Assembly (NCBI GenBank): GCA_013396635.1 | Contig: WBMW01004836.1 | Coordinates: 124,001-188,000, forward strand | Direction of reading: 5' to 3' | DNA: 64,000 nt | Origin: Penelope pileata | Taxonomy: Eukaryota; Chordata; Aves; Galliformes; Cracidae | Shown: positions 35,930-47,700 of the stretch, one piece after another | Layout of the letters: the number at the start of each line of letters is the position of its first letter | Position numbering within the stretch: the first letter of the stretch is position 1 | Program-made: the position numbers and the translations under genes | Notes under the pieces: model-generated | Seen by the model: the letters and a program-made list of their open reading frames with translations, nothing else | Told to the model about the DNA's origin: nothing | Database searches by the model: none

Positions 35930-36142
35930 AAAACAGGGACAAGTTCTCCATACGCAGTGAGGTTAGACAGCAAAGCAGATGAGGAAAGGAGAAAATTTTC
36001 TGTCTATTCTCTTCTTTCCTCTGAAGTCACTAGAGACATGGTCAGATTCAAAAACACAAGAGATTGGACAGACATTTTGATAGCATTATGCAGAAAAGTA
36101 CATAAAAAAGCAGTACTAATTTGTGGCACAACAATAGCTTAA
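35930..36142 (+). other. 71-codon open stretch after a splice-acceptor-like site
   Basis: A pyrimidine-rich run ending in GATCTGTAG (35921-35929) precedes an open stretch. It includes DSKADEERRKFSVYSLL and RDWTDILIALCRKVHKK and stops at 36140-36142. The composition is more protein-like than neighbouring frames, but there is no matching donor, no known domain and no sign of conservation available to me. Probably chance. Confidence 0.12.
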
Positions 36143-38792
36143 ATGTTTGTTGCAAGATATTAGCTTCACTCTTATTCTTTACATATGGTAGCAATACTGA
36201 AATACTGTTTTTTAAGTTAAAAATGACTAAAATATGGAGAAGACTGCAATTCTTTTCATTCTGAATATCTACGCTTAAAAATTCAGTTAAAACCTGCTGT
36301 TTCATGAATTTTGTTGGATTGTTTTGGTTTGAAAATAAATACTGCTTTTGCAGAAAAAAAGTGCAAAGAAACAAAAACAGTGACAGATGACTAAGGAAGA
36401 TCAGACAAGAAATCTACAGTGTGTTTAAATTCACTTAAAAATACTTTGCTTAGAATTAATTTGTTGTAATATCAAACTGTTCCTTCTAGTTCTTCTTGAC
36501 TTGTCGTTTTCAGTAAAACATAGTTGCTAGAAATCTAATTAAATAATATTTTTGCATTGGTGTTACAAAAAAAAAATCATCTTGGTCTAGTCTACACCTT
36601 CCATCTCTTCAAGGTCTCCACATCATGCAGGATTTTAGTAGCATCAATACTTCAGACTTCTGAATTACATAAATTGTGCAGGTAGTTGTCAGCCTTGGAA
36701 ATAACTCTTACGTGCAGCTGGCAGACATGAAGAAGCTGTTTATTTTGGATGATACAATTCCTATAATGGAGAAGAAATACTGTTCTTCTGTCTTCTTTTT
36801 ATGTTGCTGATCAATTCTCTTTGCACATTAAAATATTGTTTGGTTTCATATTTCTGATGATTTTGAATCTCCTGAAGACCAAACAGAAAAGTTCTCTGAA
36901 GTTACTGTTGCATTCTTGTGGTCCAACTATATGGTTTAATAATCTTGCCCTTTATTTAGCCACAGTTTTTGGCTTGAGATCCTAACAAAACAGATGCCCT
37001 AAGAGTGTAAGATTCAGTGTTTGAGACTATAAGTCCAGCAGACTACCTAACATTTGGGTTGTTTTCTGCCAACAGCTTGTATTGCCTTACAAGTGACAAT
37101 GTCACTGGAAATGTGGACCAAGAAGTGCAGTGGAATACTTCAGAAGGGTGTGCATCAAGAGACCCCATGTTCTTTCCTTTCTCGGAGGAGAAATAGTGCT
37201 GATGGAAATAATCCATCCTCATGTAAAAAAGTTGCCTTAGAGAGCTGTAAAATCTGCAGTTCTCATCTTGCTCTGTAGTGAAACTCAAACATGCTCTGCA
37301 AAGCTTGGTTAGGCTTTGTGTTTGCTCAGTATTTGTGTGCCTTTTCTATGACACCTGAGGAAGTAATCTCTCCTGGGCACAAACATATGAGAAACCCATA
37401 ATTTTACAATGATAAAATATGTCTAATTACATTTTAAGTGCACTGCTCATAAGATACGGAAGGCTTTAATAAGTCTGTTCTAACACCTGCTGGCTTTCCT
37501 GGGTCGTTTCTCAGGCACCAGCACCTGGTAGGGGGAAGCAGATTCCCCGTTTTACTGCCAGTGGAATCGAGATTCTGGCATTGGTTGAATGCCATCAAAA
37601 TCTTTATCACCAAACAACTGACTGCACCAGCAATTGCAAAGGAAAACCTACTGATTGAAAGGCTTTAGCTGTTTAGAAAGAGAATTGTTTGTGTTTGTGT
37701 CTTTCACCATGAATTACCATTTATGGTACACTGAGGTCTCTGGTAACCTGTGGGTTATTGTAAAGACCTTTCAGACCACATAAAAATGGAAGACAACATT
37801 CACCTTTATTCCAGCCAACTAAGTCATTGGGCTTTATGGTTACAGGTGTTGTCAAAGAGTATTTTTGGCTGTAAGGCATGCTCCAGACTGGTGTGTTTTT
37901 GTGAATTCTAAGACTAGCAAACAGTCAAATACTTCAGCCACATAGACGAAATTGAAACAGGACAGAAAAGAAAGTCTGAGACCTGAATTCCCAAAGAGTT
38001 TAAGGAATGCTTCAGTTAAGATGTGCTGGATTTTCTTTTGAAGGACAATAACCAAATATCGTATTTAAAGCCTCATGCAAAAAGAAAAAATGCATTAAAA
38101 AACTGAAATAGTTTTCATTTTGCACAGTGTATGTTTGTGAATATGATTTTCTTTTTTTATTCATGTTTATCATACGCGGTGATGAGTGATCATCATACAG
38201 TTTGCAGGAAGTTTGTTTTCTCTGGAAACAAGGGAAACACAGCCTTCACTGTATTGCGTAGACTTATAAATACTACGTAATGGCTGCGTAAAAATAAAAT
38301 GTTGCAGCACTACAGTCACAAAATTCATGTAACACTGGTCAGCTGATTTTTTTTCTTTCTCGTTTTTTTATTTCTCTTTTTATTTTGATTTGACGTATCA
38401 AGCCATGTGAGATAGCGTGCTGTCGTCTATAGTTGCAGGCTGTACAGTTTCCCACTTATTCTGAATCATTCACGGTGTGTATTGGCCTTGTTCAAGGACC
38501 TGACATCTAGTTGCTTTTCAAGGAAGAGGATGGTTTTTAGAAGTGTGCACCAACATGTTTGTGCCTTTTTTGGTTGTACATGCTTCCATTTACTTTGTTC
38601 AGTGCTTTCAGGAAGAAGAGTGAAATGCCAAATACAGACTAAATTCTCTATTTGGAAAATACATCCTGCCATGCAGTGAGAGGGAAATTGTCCATTTAAA
38701 GGCATAGCTGCAATAATTCTGAAAACCATGACATATATGTTATTTTAAATGAGCTTTTTTTCCCCCAGTAATAGTAAACAGTATAGAAAATA

Positions 38793-38853
38793 CCCCCCCC
38801 CAAAAAAAAATAAAAAAAAAGAGAGAGAAGAAAAAAAGAGAAAAAAAGAAAGA
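38793..38853. repeat. C-run followed by homopurine (A/G) tract
   Basis: C9 (38793-38801) is followed by two A9 runs and then a GAGAGAGAAGAAAAAAAGAG-type purine run to about 38853, interrupted only by one T. A simple-sequence tract that may be unstable or hard to sequence. Confidence 0.9.
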
Positions 38854-39750
38854 CTAAAATGTATATGGTATTTAATGTCAAATAATACAAGTTTTACAAC
38901 TGTGTCATATGAAAAAGTAGGAAAGTGGAAGCAGTGGTAATCCTGAAAGGTTTGACAATGTAAAGAGCCTCCTTCATTAGGAGAGACTCTTCACAAAATT
39001 TTAAGTGTGATATCATTTTCATGTTTTTCCTGCTGTCATATATGGTTTTCTTCTTTCTTTTTCTTTTTTGTTTGTTTGTTTGTTTTGTGTAAAACCAACA
39101 TCAAGAACATTGCAATATTGTCCTGGTAGTACAGGTGATGTACCTCAGGGCACTTCTAGTCACTGCGTGACGGTGTTGCAGAGAGTGCTGCCCTGTGAAT
39201 AGGGCAGTGGGCTGGGAATGAAAAGGCAGTGCTATTCCCAGTGCTGTTACCTCCATCTCAGTACATAACTTCAGGAGCATTACTTTATTTTAGTTCTTTA
39301 TACTTTGCTGCCTGTGCATGCTTGACAATAATAATGGTATAAGACATATAGAGGAAGAGATACATGCTGATTATTTCATATTTGAAACCAAAACTAAGGT
39401 TTAAAACAACAACTGCACAGTATGTTTTTTTTATAATCTCTATATACTGACTGGACCCATCAGGATCACGGTGCAAATGACTGTCCAGGGATGAGGGTGT
39501 GCCTTGATGCTGCAATGTAAACCATCGGGGTTGTGTAACCCATATGAGATATTTCCATACAGCTGTCCTCTGTCCAGTAAATCAGCCCCTTTGAGAAACA
39601 GGGCACATGGGCTGGCTTGGCGCAGTGCTGTGCCAGCCCAGCTGTACAGCCTCTGTGATTGCCACTGTTGTATCTATATGTTCTGCACTGAGAGTCACTT
39701 GGAGCTGTAGCAGCCCGTGGAGAGCCCTGACACCGTACTGCATCACGACA

Positions 39751-39782
39751 TTTCCATTGATCCTGGTTTCCATGGATCCTGG
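39751..39782. repeat. 16-bp tandem repeat, two units
   Basis: TTTCCATTGATCCTGG (39751-39766) is followed directly by TTTCCATGGATCCTGG (39767-39782), with one mismatch. It is a short local duplication. Confidence 0.85.
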
Positions 39783-42700
39783 TTCATGTATGAAGAAGCT
39801 TCTGAGGTAGGCTGCTTACATTGGGGAGGCAATTAGCATACATAGCTAGGGTGGCATGGCCACCCTTCTCTATTCCAGTGTGATAAAGGAGCTTGAACAC
39901 TGTGCTGAATGATTTATCGGTCATCTGAACTACATCTTACAGTAGATGCTGTTGTAGGCACCGTGGTAAGAGATGTGAAAATGGCCCCTGCCCTGCTGCT
40001 CTAGCAAGATGGCGAAGGAGGTAGAAGGGGCTGCAGCATGGAAGCAGAGTGTAAGTTGGCAGATATGTTGCCAGATCTTCCTGCAGCATATTCTGAGTGC
40101 CCTAAGAAGATAACACCTGTGCCAGAAAAGTATAAAGAGAAAGGGAGAGAAAATCATTTTTAGGGAAGGTAATGAAGCTGGAAGGGCAACAAATCTATAG
40201 GCAGCAGTTCTTGTGGCAGAGAAGGAACAGTTGCAAAAGCAGTCTTGACTCCGCCTACATCTCTTTTCTGCTAATTTATTTTAGTTCAATAGAATAAAAA
40301 ATTAATCATATACAGATCAACGTTTTTGTTGTCCTTTAGGTTTGCAGTCTGTAGAATGAATTAAAAAAATTGAGATTTTTAAGTGGATACACTAACATCA
40401 ATATGCATTTCTTACTCCACGTGATGAAGGACAGAGTTGCTCATTTCTAGAGATACATTTTTAATAAATAGCTCAATAACGTCCTTTTAAAAAGACCATT
40501 TCTATGCTTCCAAGTACTATAAAATATAGGTATTTTCCATTAGTCACAATGCTGACAACTCTGTCAGCAACATGTATCCTAAAAATGACCTTAAAGTTTA
40601 TTGGGTGCAATACATGAACTATATATAAATATATTGTGTAAACAAATGTTTTTTTACCAAATGTAGTGGTCTGGAGCAATCTTACATCTGGAGTGAAATC
40701 ATGTAACAAATTTCACCCTGCAGTCACAGTACAGCTTGTACTGGCCATAGTGAGGGCAACAATCACCAACTATGACTGCAGTCCCATATCTGCACAGCCC
40801 TGGCAGGCGGAGTTCAATGCTGAGCAGGCCTGGAAAAAGTTTGTTGTCGTTTTTAATTGAGCAAACTGAAAAATTTCCTGTAGTGGCTCCAACCTCTTAA
40901 GTGCTGATGGTGCTGTGAGTATCAACGTGCAAAGTGCACATTGTGCTCCCTTTAAGATGAACAGCTAATGCTCTGGCCTCAGTAGCCTCCTCCAGCTGTG
41001 TGTAGCTGTGTATAGCTGGTGCAGGTAACGTGGACTTTCCTTTGTCTAATGTTCACATTAATTCAATTCACTGTCTTTTTTTTTTTTTTTTAAAAAAATC
41101 CTTTTGTAAACAAGCTGACAGGTATTATTTTTAGATTATGTTGTCTGAATGTAAAGTACAATCTTTGATGAACAATCAGAAGTAAAAGCATTTTAAATAA
41201 TAAATAGAGTAAATAAGAAGAACAGTGTAGGTCTGGTGCCCCTCTCCCCCTCTGTTAGGGTATTCTTGGCAGAAATTGCTGGTAACTGTCATGTTATCAT
41301 GCAGAATCTCATTATAAAAAGATAGGTCTCCAAATCATCTGTACATTGCAGAGTTAACTGAAAGCATACGAAAAAATGGAAAAAAAAATGACATGTTAAA
41401 ATATAGCTTATCTTTTTAAACCTTAATACAGGAAAATAAAAATAAAAACAGAGGAAGTACATTTTGTTCCGTTTCAAGGTGAAAATATGTGCACAAGTCA
41501 AATTCTTAAATTGTTTTTGCTGTTAAAGAGCATATGAAGGTTACTCCTGGAGCTGCTGGCATCCTGTGGATTCCAGCACATTATACAGGTCACCGTATGT
41601 GAGAAACTGATGGTGTGATGTGCAGTAAGCTGATGGTACTTTCCTTCCTCCTTGCCTCTCCCAAACCTGCTACCGTGCGTCAGTATGGTCCAGTGGATTT
41701 CATTTTTATGTGTGCAGTCATCTGCAGTAACAGTGAGTAGCCGAGCATCATTTCCATGGTGTAACTTCAGGGTATTTAATGTCAAAGGGGAAAAAAAAAA
41801 AAAAAAGATGTATCTTATTCATCTTTTCATTCTTATATGCCCTGGTGTGGTTTTACTGTAATAAAACTGTGGTGCAGCCACCAGAACCAGCACTGGGAAT
41901 TACCTTGTTGGTAATGTGTATTTTGTCAGGGCTAGTTTGGGTAATGGTATCAAGCACAGTGATATAAAAATGTCTGCCTTTGTGGAAGCACAAGGTAACC
42001 ATAGGAGTGCGTGGTGTAGCACTTGCTACTCTAGAGGACAATAAAAAATTTTTCAAATGCCAGAGTTCGTTCCCACTTGATGTTAAAGGGAAGTGGTGGA
42101 ACAATGACCTTAGTCCCTCAAGTGTGATTCAGCATCACTGCCTCCTTTATGCTTAGGACCATCTGGGACGTCAGTTTATGTATGTGTGTGTGTCTGTCAG
42201 TAGAGCTGGCTGGCTGCTGAGGGCTGTGTCAATTGTCCTGCCTCTGGGGAGATTCCTGTGCTGGGTTTCTCCAGAGCCCAGGGTCACGTACAGCTCCTGC
42301 TGCACATCCACTGAGCTGTGCTGCACTGATACAACGGCCCTTCCTCCTTATCAGCCAGGAAGGCTAGAAATGTAGTGACTGTCCTGCGGTCTTTGTAAGC
42401 CATTCTCTCATGTAAGTTCTTTCATATTAGTTCATTTACTTCACCCTGAAGTTGTTACTGAATTATTAAGCTTCTACATAGATAGGTATTTCCGTGAAGG
42501 AAAATACTATGCTGTCACCATCTGCTGCAAGCTGAGCTCTGTGAATTATCCCATAGAGTGCTGAGAATGATTCAGCTGGGAAGGGTTTGGAAAAGCAGCT
42601 GCTGAACAAGAAACTAAACGAAACTTATGCATTTTTTCTCTACATTAGAAATACAGTTTTCAATTCTTGTCTGTCAAAATTCAGAGACAGATGATGTATT

Positions 42701-43384
42701 CCTATCTGGAGTATCAGCAGTTCCTTTCAACAATTAATACTGTGCTATGCTGGCTGTATTCTTACTGTTTATTCCCAGCATTCGTGGGTGTTTTTGCACA
42801 GCAATGTCATATGGTCTAAAATAGGAAGCTCTTCTTCAGCAGTTTACAAATTTATGCAGCAAAGAAGATGCAGAACAATAATTTCTGGAGAAAATACTAA
42901 GGGCAAATTACACAGTCTCTTGTGATAAGTAAACATCTGTTTTTTCATTTGCATTAAAAGACATTACAAGGTGATAGGAGACATTACTGCTGCTTTAATA
43001 AAAATGCTGTTGAAAGGTACTGCTGTGCTTCCCCCCAGACTCTGCTTCCTCCACTTGGCATTCAGCAATGCCAAGGTACCTGTCATCAGTTTATTTTGAA
43101 GGCCTGCAAAAACACAAGCAAAACATACAGTCAACAAACCACAAGATGATATGATGTGAAAGTAAATGAGGATCCATGGAGTAAGTAAAAGTTACAGTTA
43201 GAAGTTTTTTTGACTTTTTACTGACATTGTTCCTTCTTCTGCTCAGGAAAGAAATCTCTTCTCTTGCAATCTCCAGAAAGTATTCAGACAATATTCAGGT
43301 ATTATGGTTAGTAACTGACAAAAATAGTTTAATGATTTCCTCTCTTTCAATTGGAAGATATGTAGAAGAAGATATTTCTTGCAA

Positions 43385-43421
43385 ATTAAAATAGCAGCAC
43401 TTCAAAAAAAAAAAAAAAAAA
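43385..43421 (+). other. ATTAAA signal followed by A18 run
   Basis: ATTAAA at 43385-43390 lies 13 bases before a run of 18 A (43404-43421), the arrangement left by a retrotransposed polyadenylated RNA. I found no recognisable coding remnant in the few hundred bases upstream, so the signal may be coincidental. Confidence 0.25.
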
Positions 43422-44335
43422 CGGAGGAGAACTGTATTTTATTTAATTTCGATTCTGAGGTTCCAAATTAAAATTCTGTGAGTTGGACCAGGACTATTTA
43501 TATATATACTTGGGAAGGAGTCAAAATGCAGACTCTTTAGAATGCCCAAGAGATTGTAATTAAAAGGTGTGAGAAATAATCTTGCATGTACTGGGGAATT
43601 CCATGACAGCAGTGATATAAAACACAGGAAACTTTATGTACAGTTTTTTGAAGGGTCAAAGCAGCAGCTGTGCTTGTTAAACACTCTGCAGTTAGAAATG
43701 AAAAGCTTTCTTAAGAGCATTCAAGAACACACATAGAGAAGTGTGTCAAAAGACATTTTGGGATATGAACAACTTCTTTTCAGACATCAGTAGCTTGGTA
43801 GTTTCACAAGTGCTTACAAATGAAGTTCTGCTGCAAAGCCTTATATTATTTCTCAGTGTTGACGGATGCTCTTTGATGTTTAGCTAGATCTTTCAAGAAT
43901 GCAAAACAGTCCAACTCCCATCTACAGCTATGATCTCTGGAGGGGGACTTATAAGACAGGCTTTGGAATAAGCAGTGTTTGAGGTGAGGAAAAAAAAGGA
44001 TGAAGGTTTGAGAGTAAAGCAACTGAGTAAAGTATTCAGATATTTTCCTTAATTCCAAATCAGTCGTGTTGAGCACAAGAAATAGTGATATAGGGCAGAA
44101 TTTGGGGCTGGAACATTGATGAGCATAGTGATGGTATTAGCAGTAGCAGCAATGGCTAACTTTGAGGGCCAGCTAGCACCTTAGCCAACTGTGCAGTCCA
44201 ATTAGTATAGTGTTATAGCCAACTGATTGTTTTCTAGGGAGGCAGAAAGTGAAATAAGCAATGTAGTGGAGATCCCTAATAATTTTTAAGTGGATAGACA
44301 GGCATGGAGACACACTATCAAAGTCAGCTGTAGTG

Positions 44336-44744
44336 TGTTAGGACAGGCTGAGAGAGTTAGGACTCTTCAGCCTGGAGAAGAGAAGGCTGCAGGGGGACCT
44401 GATAGCAGCCTTCCAGTACCTGAAGGGGGCCTACAGGAAAGCTGGGGAGGGGCTTTTTACAAGGACAGGTAGTGACAGGACAAGGGGTAATGGCTGCAAA
44501 CTGAAAGAGAGTAGATTTAGACTAGATATAAGGAGGAAATTCTTCCCTGTGAGGGTGGTGAGACACTGAAACAGGTTGCCCAGAGAAGTTGTGGATGCCT
44601 CCTCCCTGGAAGTGTTCAAGGCCAGGCTGGATGGGGCTTTGGGCAACCTGGTGTAGTGGGAGGTGTCCTTGCCCATAGCAAGGGGGTTGGAACAAGATGA
44701 TTTCTAAGGTCCCTTCCAACCTGAACCATTCTATGATTCTATGA
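44336..44744 (+). mobile_element. CR1 LINE, about 410 bp with intact 3' end
   Basis: A forward CR1 copy. It starts inside ORF2 (GGACAGGCTGAGAGAG, then CTTCAGCCTGGAGAAGAG) and runs through AGGAGGAAATTCTTCCC and GCCCAGAGAAGTTGTGG. It ends with the 3' UTR (GGTCCCTTCCAACCTGAACC) and two full ATTCTATG units at about 44729-44744. The ORF2 remnant is frameshifted, and the longest open stretch (44290-44472) is not in the CR1 frame. Same 3' UTR type as the copies at 7.95, 12.1, 16.7 and 24.6 kb. Confidence 0.96.
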
Positions 44745-47700
44745 AACTAGTTTTGACTCATCACTGACCCTGCTAGACTACTAAGGCTGACTCCAGCAGA
44801 ACAACTTACTTGTCCCTGTGCAGATAAGAGGAAGCTTGTGCTGATTTGCTTGATAGGATGCACACATTGACTTTTTAGGAAATCAGCAAGTACTTGGTCT
44901 GTTTCATTTCCTGATATTCCTTCAGTCTTTCCTTCTTCTAGGATTATGCAAGATGCCGCTGTTGCTGCTTGTCTTTACGGCTGTAAGCAGTAGAAAGTCT
45001 GGCATAGTGGACCTTGTCTACTACATGAACTGGTCTAAAGGATCAAATTAAAATACCTAGCTCTAGAAGCTAATTTATCTAATTTAGTTTCTCATCCAGG
45101 TAACAGGCTGCTTAGTGGGTGTCCTGATCTGAAAGTAAAAGCATAATTCAGAGATATCTTTGGTTTTGAAAGATTAAATTTAGTTTGGAATAGAAGAGTT
45201 AATAATATTGACTACAGTCAGAAATGGAAGATCGGATGTTTAGGATTTCCCTCTTAAGGATACAGAAGCAGTACAGCCAATTACAAAAGGATTCTTACCT
45301 TAAAAAAATGATAATTCAAAAATTTCTTGGATGACATCCCATATAAAGAACTGAACACCAGATTTGTCAATTAAATCTGTGCAATGTGTCAATTAAAACT
45401 GAATGTAGCATTTTGTCTGTTTATGACTTTTGTTAGTTCCCAACTGTCATTGAGTCTCACTTACTTGAATAGACTTAACTGTGAAAACATTCTATTAAAA
45501 GCATTCCCAGTTTGAATACGCCCTACTTTTAGCAATGAATCTGTCACTATGTCCATCTGAATCTCAGCAAGTTCTTTCTCCTATTTGTTGTCTGCTAAGT
45601 GTAGCTTTCTTGGCAATTATCTAATTATGGGAAATGTGGTCTAGCAAAATGAATTTCTGGTCAGGATTCTCTTAAAACCACACTGAATAGTCTTGAGAGT
45701 TGGGGAATTATTTCCCTGTGCAATATTTCAGGCTTTGGAGAAAAGGAAGTGCAGCAGAAATTATGATTGATGAAAAACATGGTGTTCTGGGTTTGAGTTT
45801 CCTTGATTAATAAATAATAATAATAAAAAAAGAACAACAGAAAAAGAACAAGCAGATTGGACATTAGGCCACACAGACAACTGGAAACCAACCTTTCTTG
45901 GGAAGCTGAGAAATCCTGACCAGCCTGCTCTGCAATCTTTGCTAATGAATTGAAACATAAATGCTTGCACAGTGTACTTAACCATTTTTCTTTCTAATCA
46001 AAAAGACGTAACTACAAGGAGTAAACAATTAAAGAAAACCATGAACATTTCTTAAACAAATCTAAACATAAGTAAATAAAGGCATGCACATGGCCTACAC
46101 AAATCTTGCTGTGTTGGTTTTGTAGCAGGCACTTTCCTACTACATCATAAACCATTTTAATCTTCTGGAAATTCTCATCCACATAAAATCCTCATCATCT
46201 TCATTAGTGGTCCATTCTCCCACTGTAGATGGTTACATTTTTATTACAGGAAATTACTTGTATAGGACACTGTGAATAGTTGATGCAGTAGATATGTAGC
46301 ATACAGAATAAATTCCTTTCATAAAACTTTACTGGCTGGCAAAAAGTTGCTACTTCCTGAAACTCATTCTTGAAAATATATTTTTTGCAAGGCAATTGGT
46401 GCTAGGTTTCACTGCAACTCCTAGGCAGTGCAGGCTTGTTAAGGGTTATTAAAGAAAGCATTGCAAAACTTATGTGCCATCTTGTTTTTTCATCACCAGA
46501 TTTGTTTTGGAGAATTCAAAACAAAATGTGAAGAGTAAACAAAAATGTAAAAAATTAATTTATAGCCTAGTAACGAGGGGTCTAAGATGGAATGGAAGAA
46601 CCAATTCTGCTTTGCATTAAGAACGATTTCCTGGACACAAAGATTTCTTCCAGTGTATCAGTGGTGTGAAGGGTCTTTCAAGTGAATAATTTAGTTTTGG
46701 GACGTATAAGCACGTACCAAACTCTGTCAGTCTCTAGAAGCCTGCTTAGTGAACCACAGATGATTTTCTTTTTTGAGACTTTTTTTGGCTTTTAGCCAAA
46801 TTTGAGCATCTAATTTGCCAGATTTCATAAGCCATCCAGGAGACATTGAAGTTTACAAAGCAAGGTTGAGCCATGAGGTCTAATAAAACCTCACGACTTG
46901 AGCACAAACAGAATTGGAGTTTGGCGCTGGTGTAAAGGGTTATCCCATGTAATCCCATGCCTGGTCTGTCAAATGAGATAGTTAATTCTCAGAATGTTGA
47001 GATACTTGATTTAGAAAGTGTTCAAAAGAGAAAGTTGAAGACTAAGAAATCAGAAAGAAAAAAAATGAGCTAGTAGTCCCACAGGCTGAACTGTGATGTG
47101 CTGTGAGACATGCTGCAGACAGCTTAGAGGAGCCACAGTCTCACTGGACTCTGGAGGCTCTAAAACAACGTACATAATGTTAATCAGGAAACCTCTCATA
47201 CTGTTTTACTAACAATCCTAATCTCTTTTCTCATGATATGTGCCCCTTTATGTCCTTGAGGATTTATTCCTATTCTCTTCCCTTTCAGTTAAGGTCATTC
47301 AAAACCTTAAAGTTCAGGTTTTTTAATTTATTTTTGCCAATGGAGAAATTTGTTTATTATGTGTCACATAAATGGAAATAGGTGATCTGAACTTCAGCAC
47401 AGTTAGCTTCCCGTATTTACTTTCCTGTAGTTAGCTTAATAATGCTTACATTGGCATCCTTCTCGTTCCACTCTGTTTTGGGGAAATTGTAATGGTGGCT
47501 GTGAGCTCTAGAGAAAAATAAAAGATGCTTTCCCTCCACTGTGAACACTTCATTTCCCATCTTCCTGCACTAAAACATCTTCCATGGAGCTAAGCTGATC
47601 TAACAGTAAGTAGCATTACCTTCTTCATCCTGGGGGACTGGCCAGTCTCTTTGCCAGAGAATTTGAAGGTTGTTCTGGATCTTATCTTGTTATTACTAAG

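Larger units (their letters stand above)
33984..44335. other. Long stretch without a recognised gene
   Basis: About 10.3 kb of mainly AT-rich DNA. It contains a homopurine tract at 38.8 kb, a (TTTG)n run near 39066-39086, a 16-bp tandem repeat at 39751-39782, T16 near 41072, A17 near 41790 and A18 at 43404-43421. None of the short frames shows a recognisable domain. Moderately GC-richer patches (39.5-40.1 kb, 42.2-42.4 kb) also lack identifiable exons. Confidence 0.45.
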
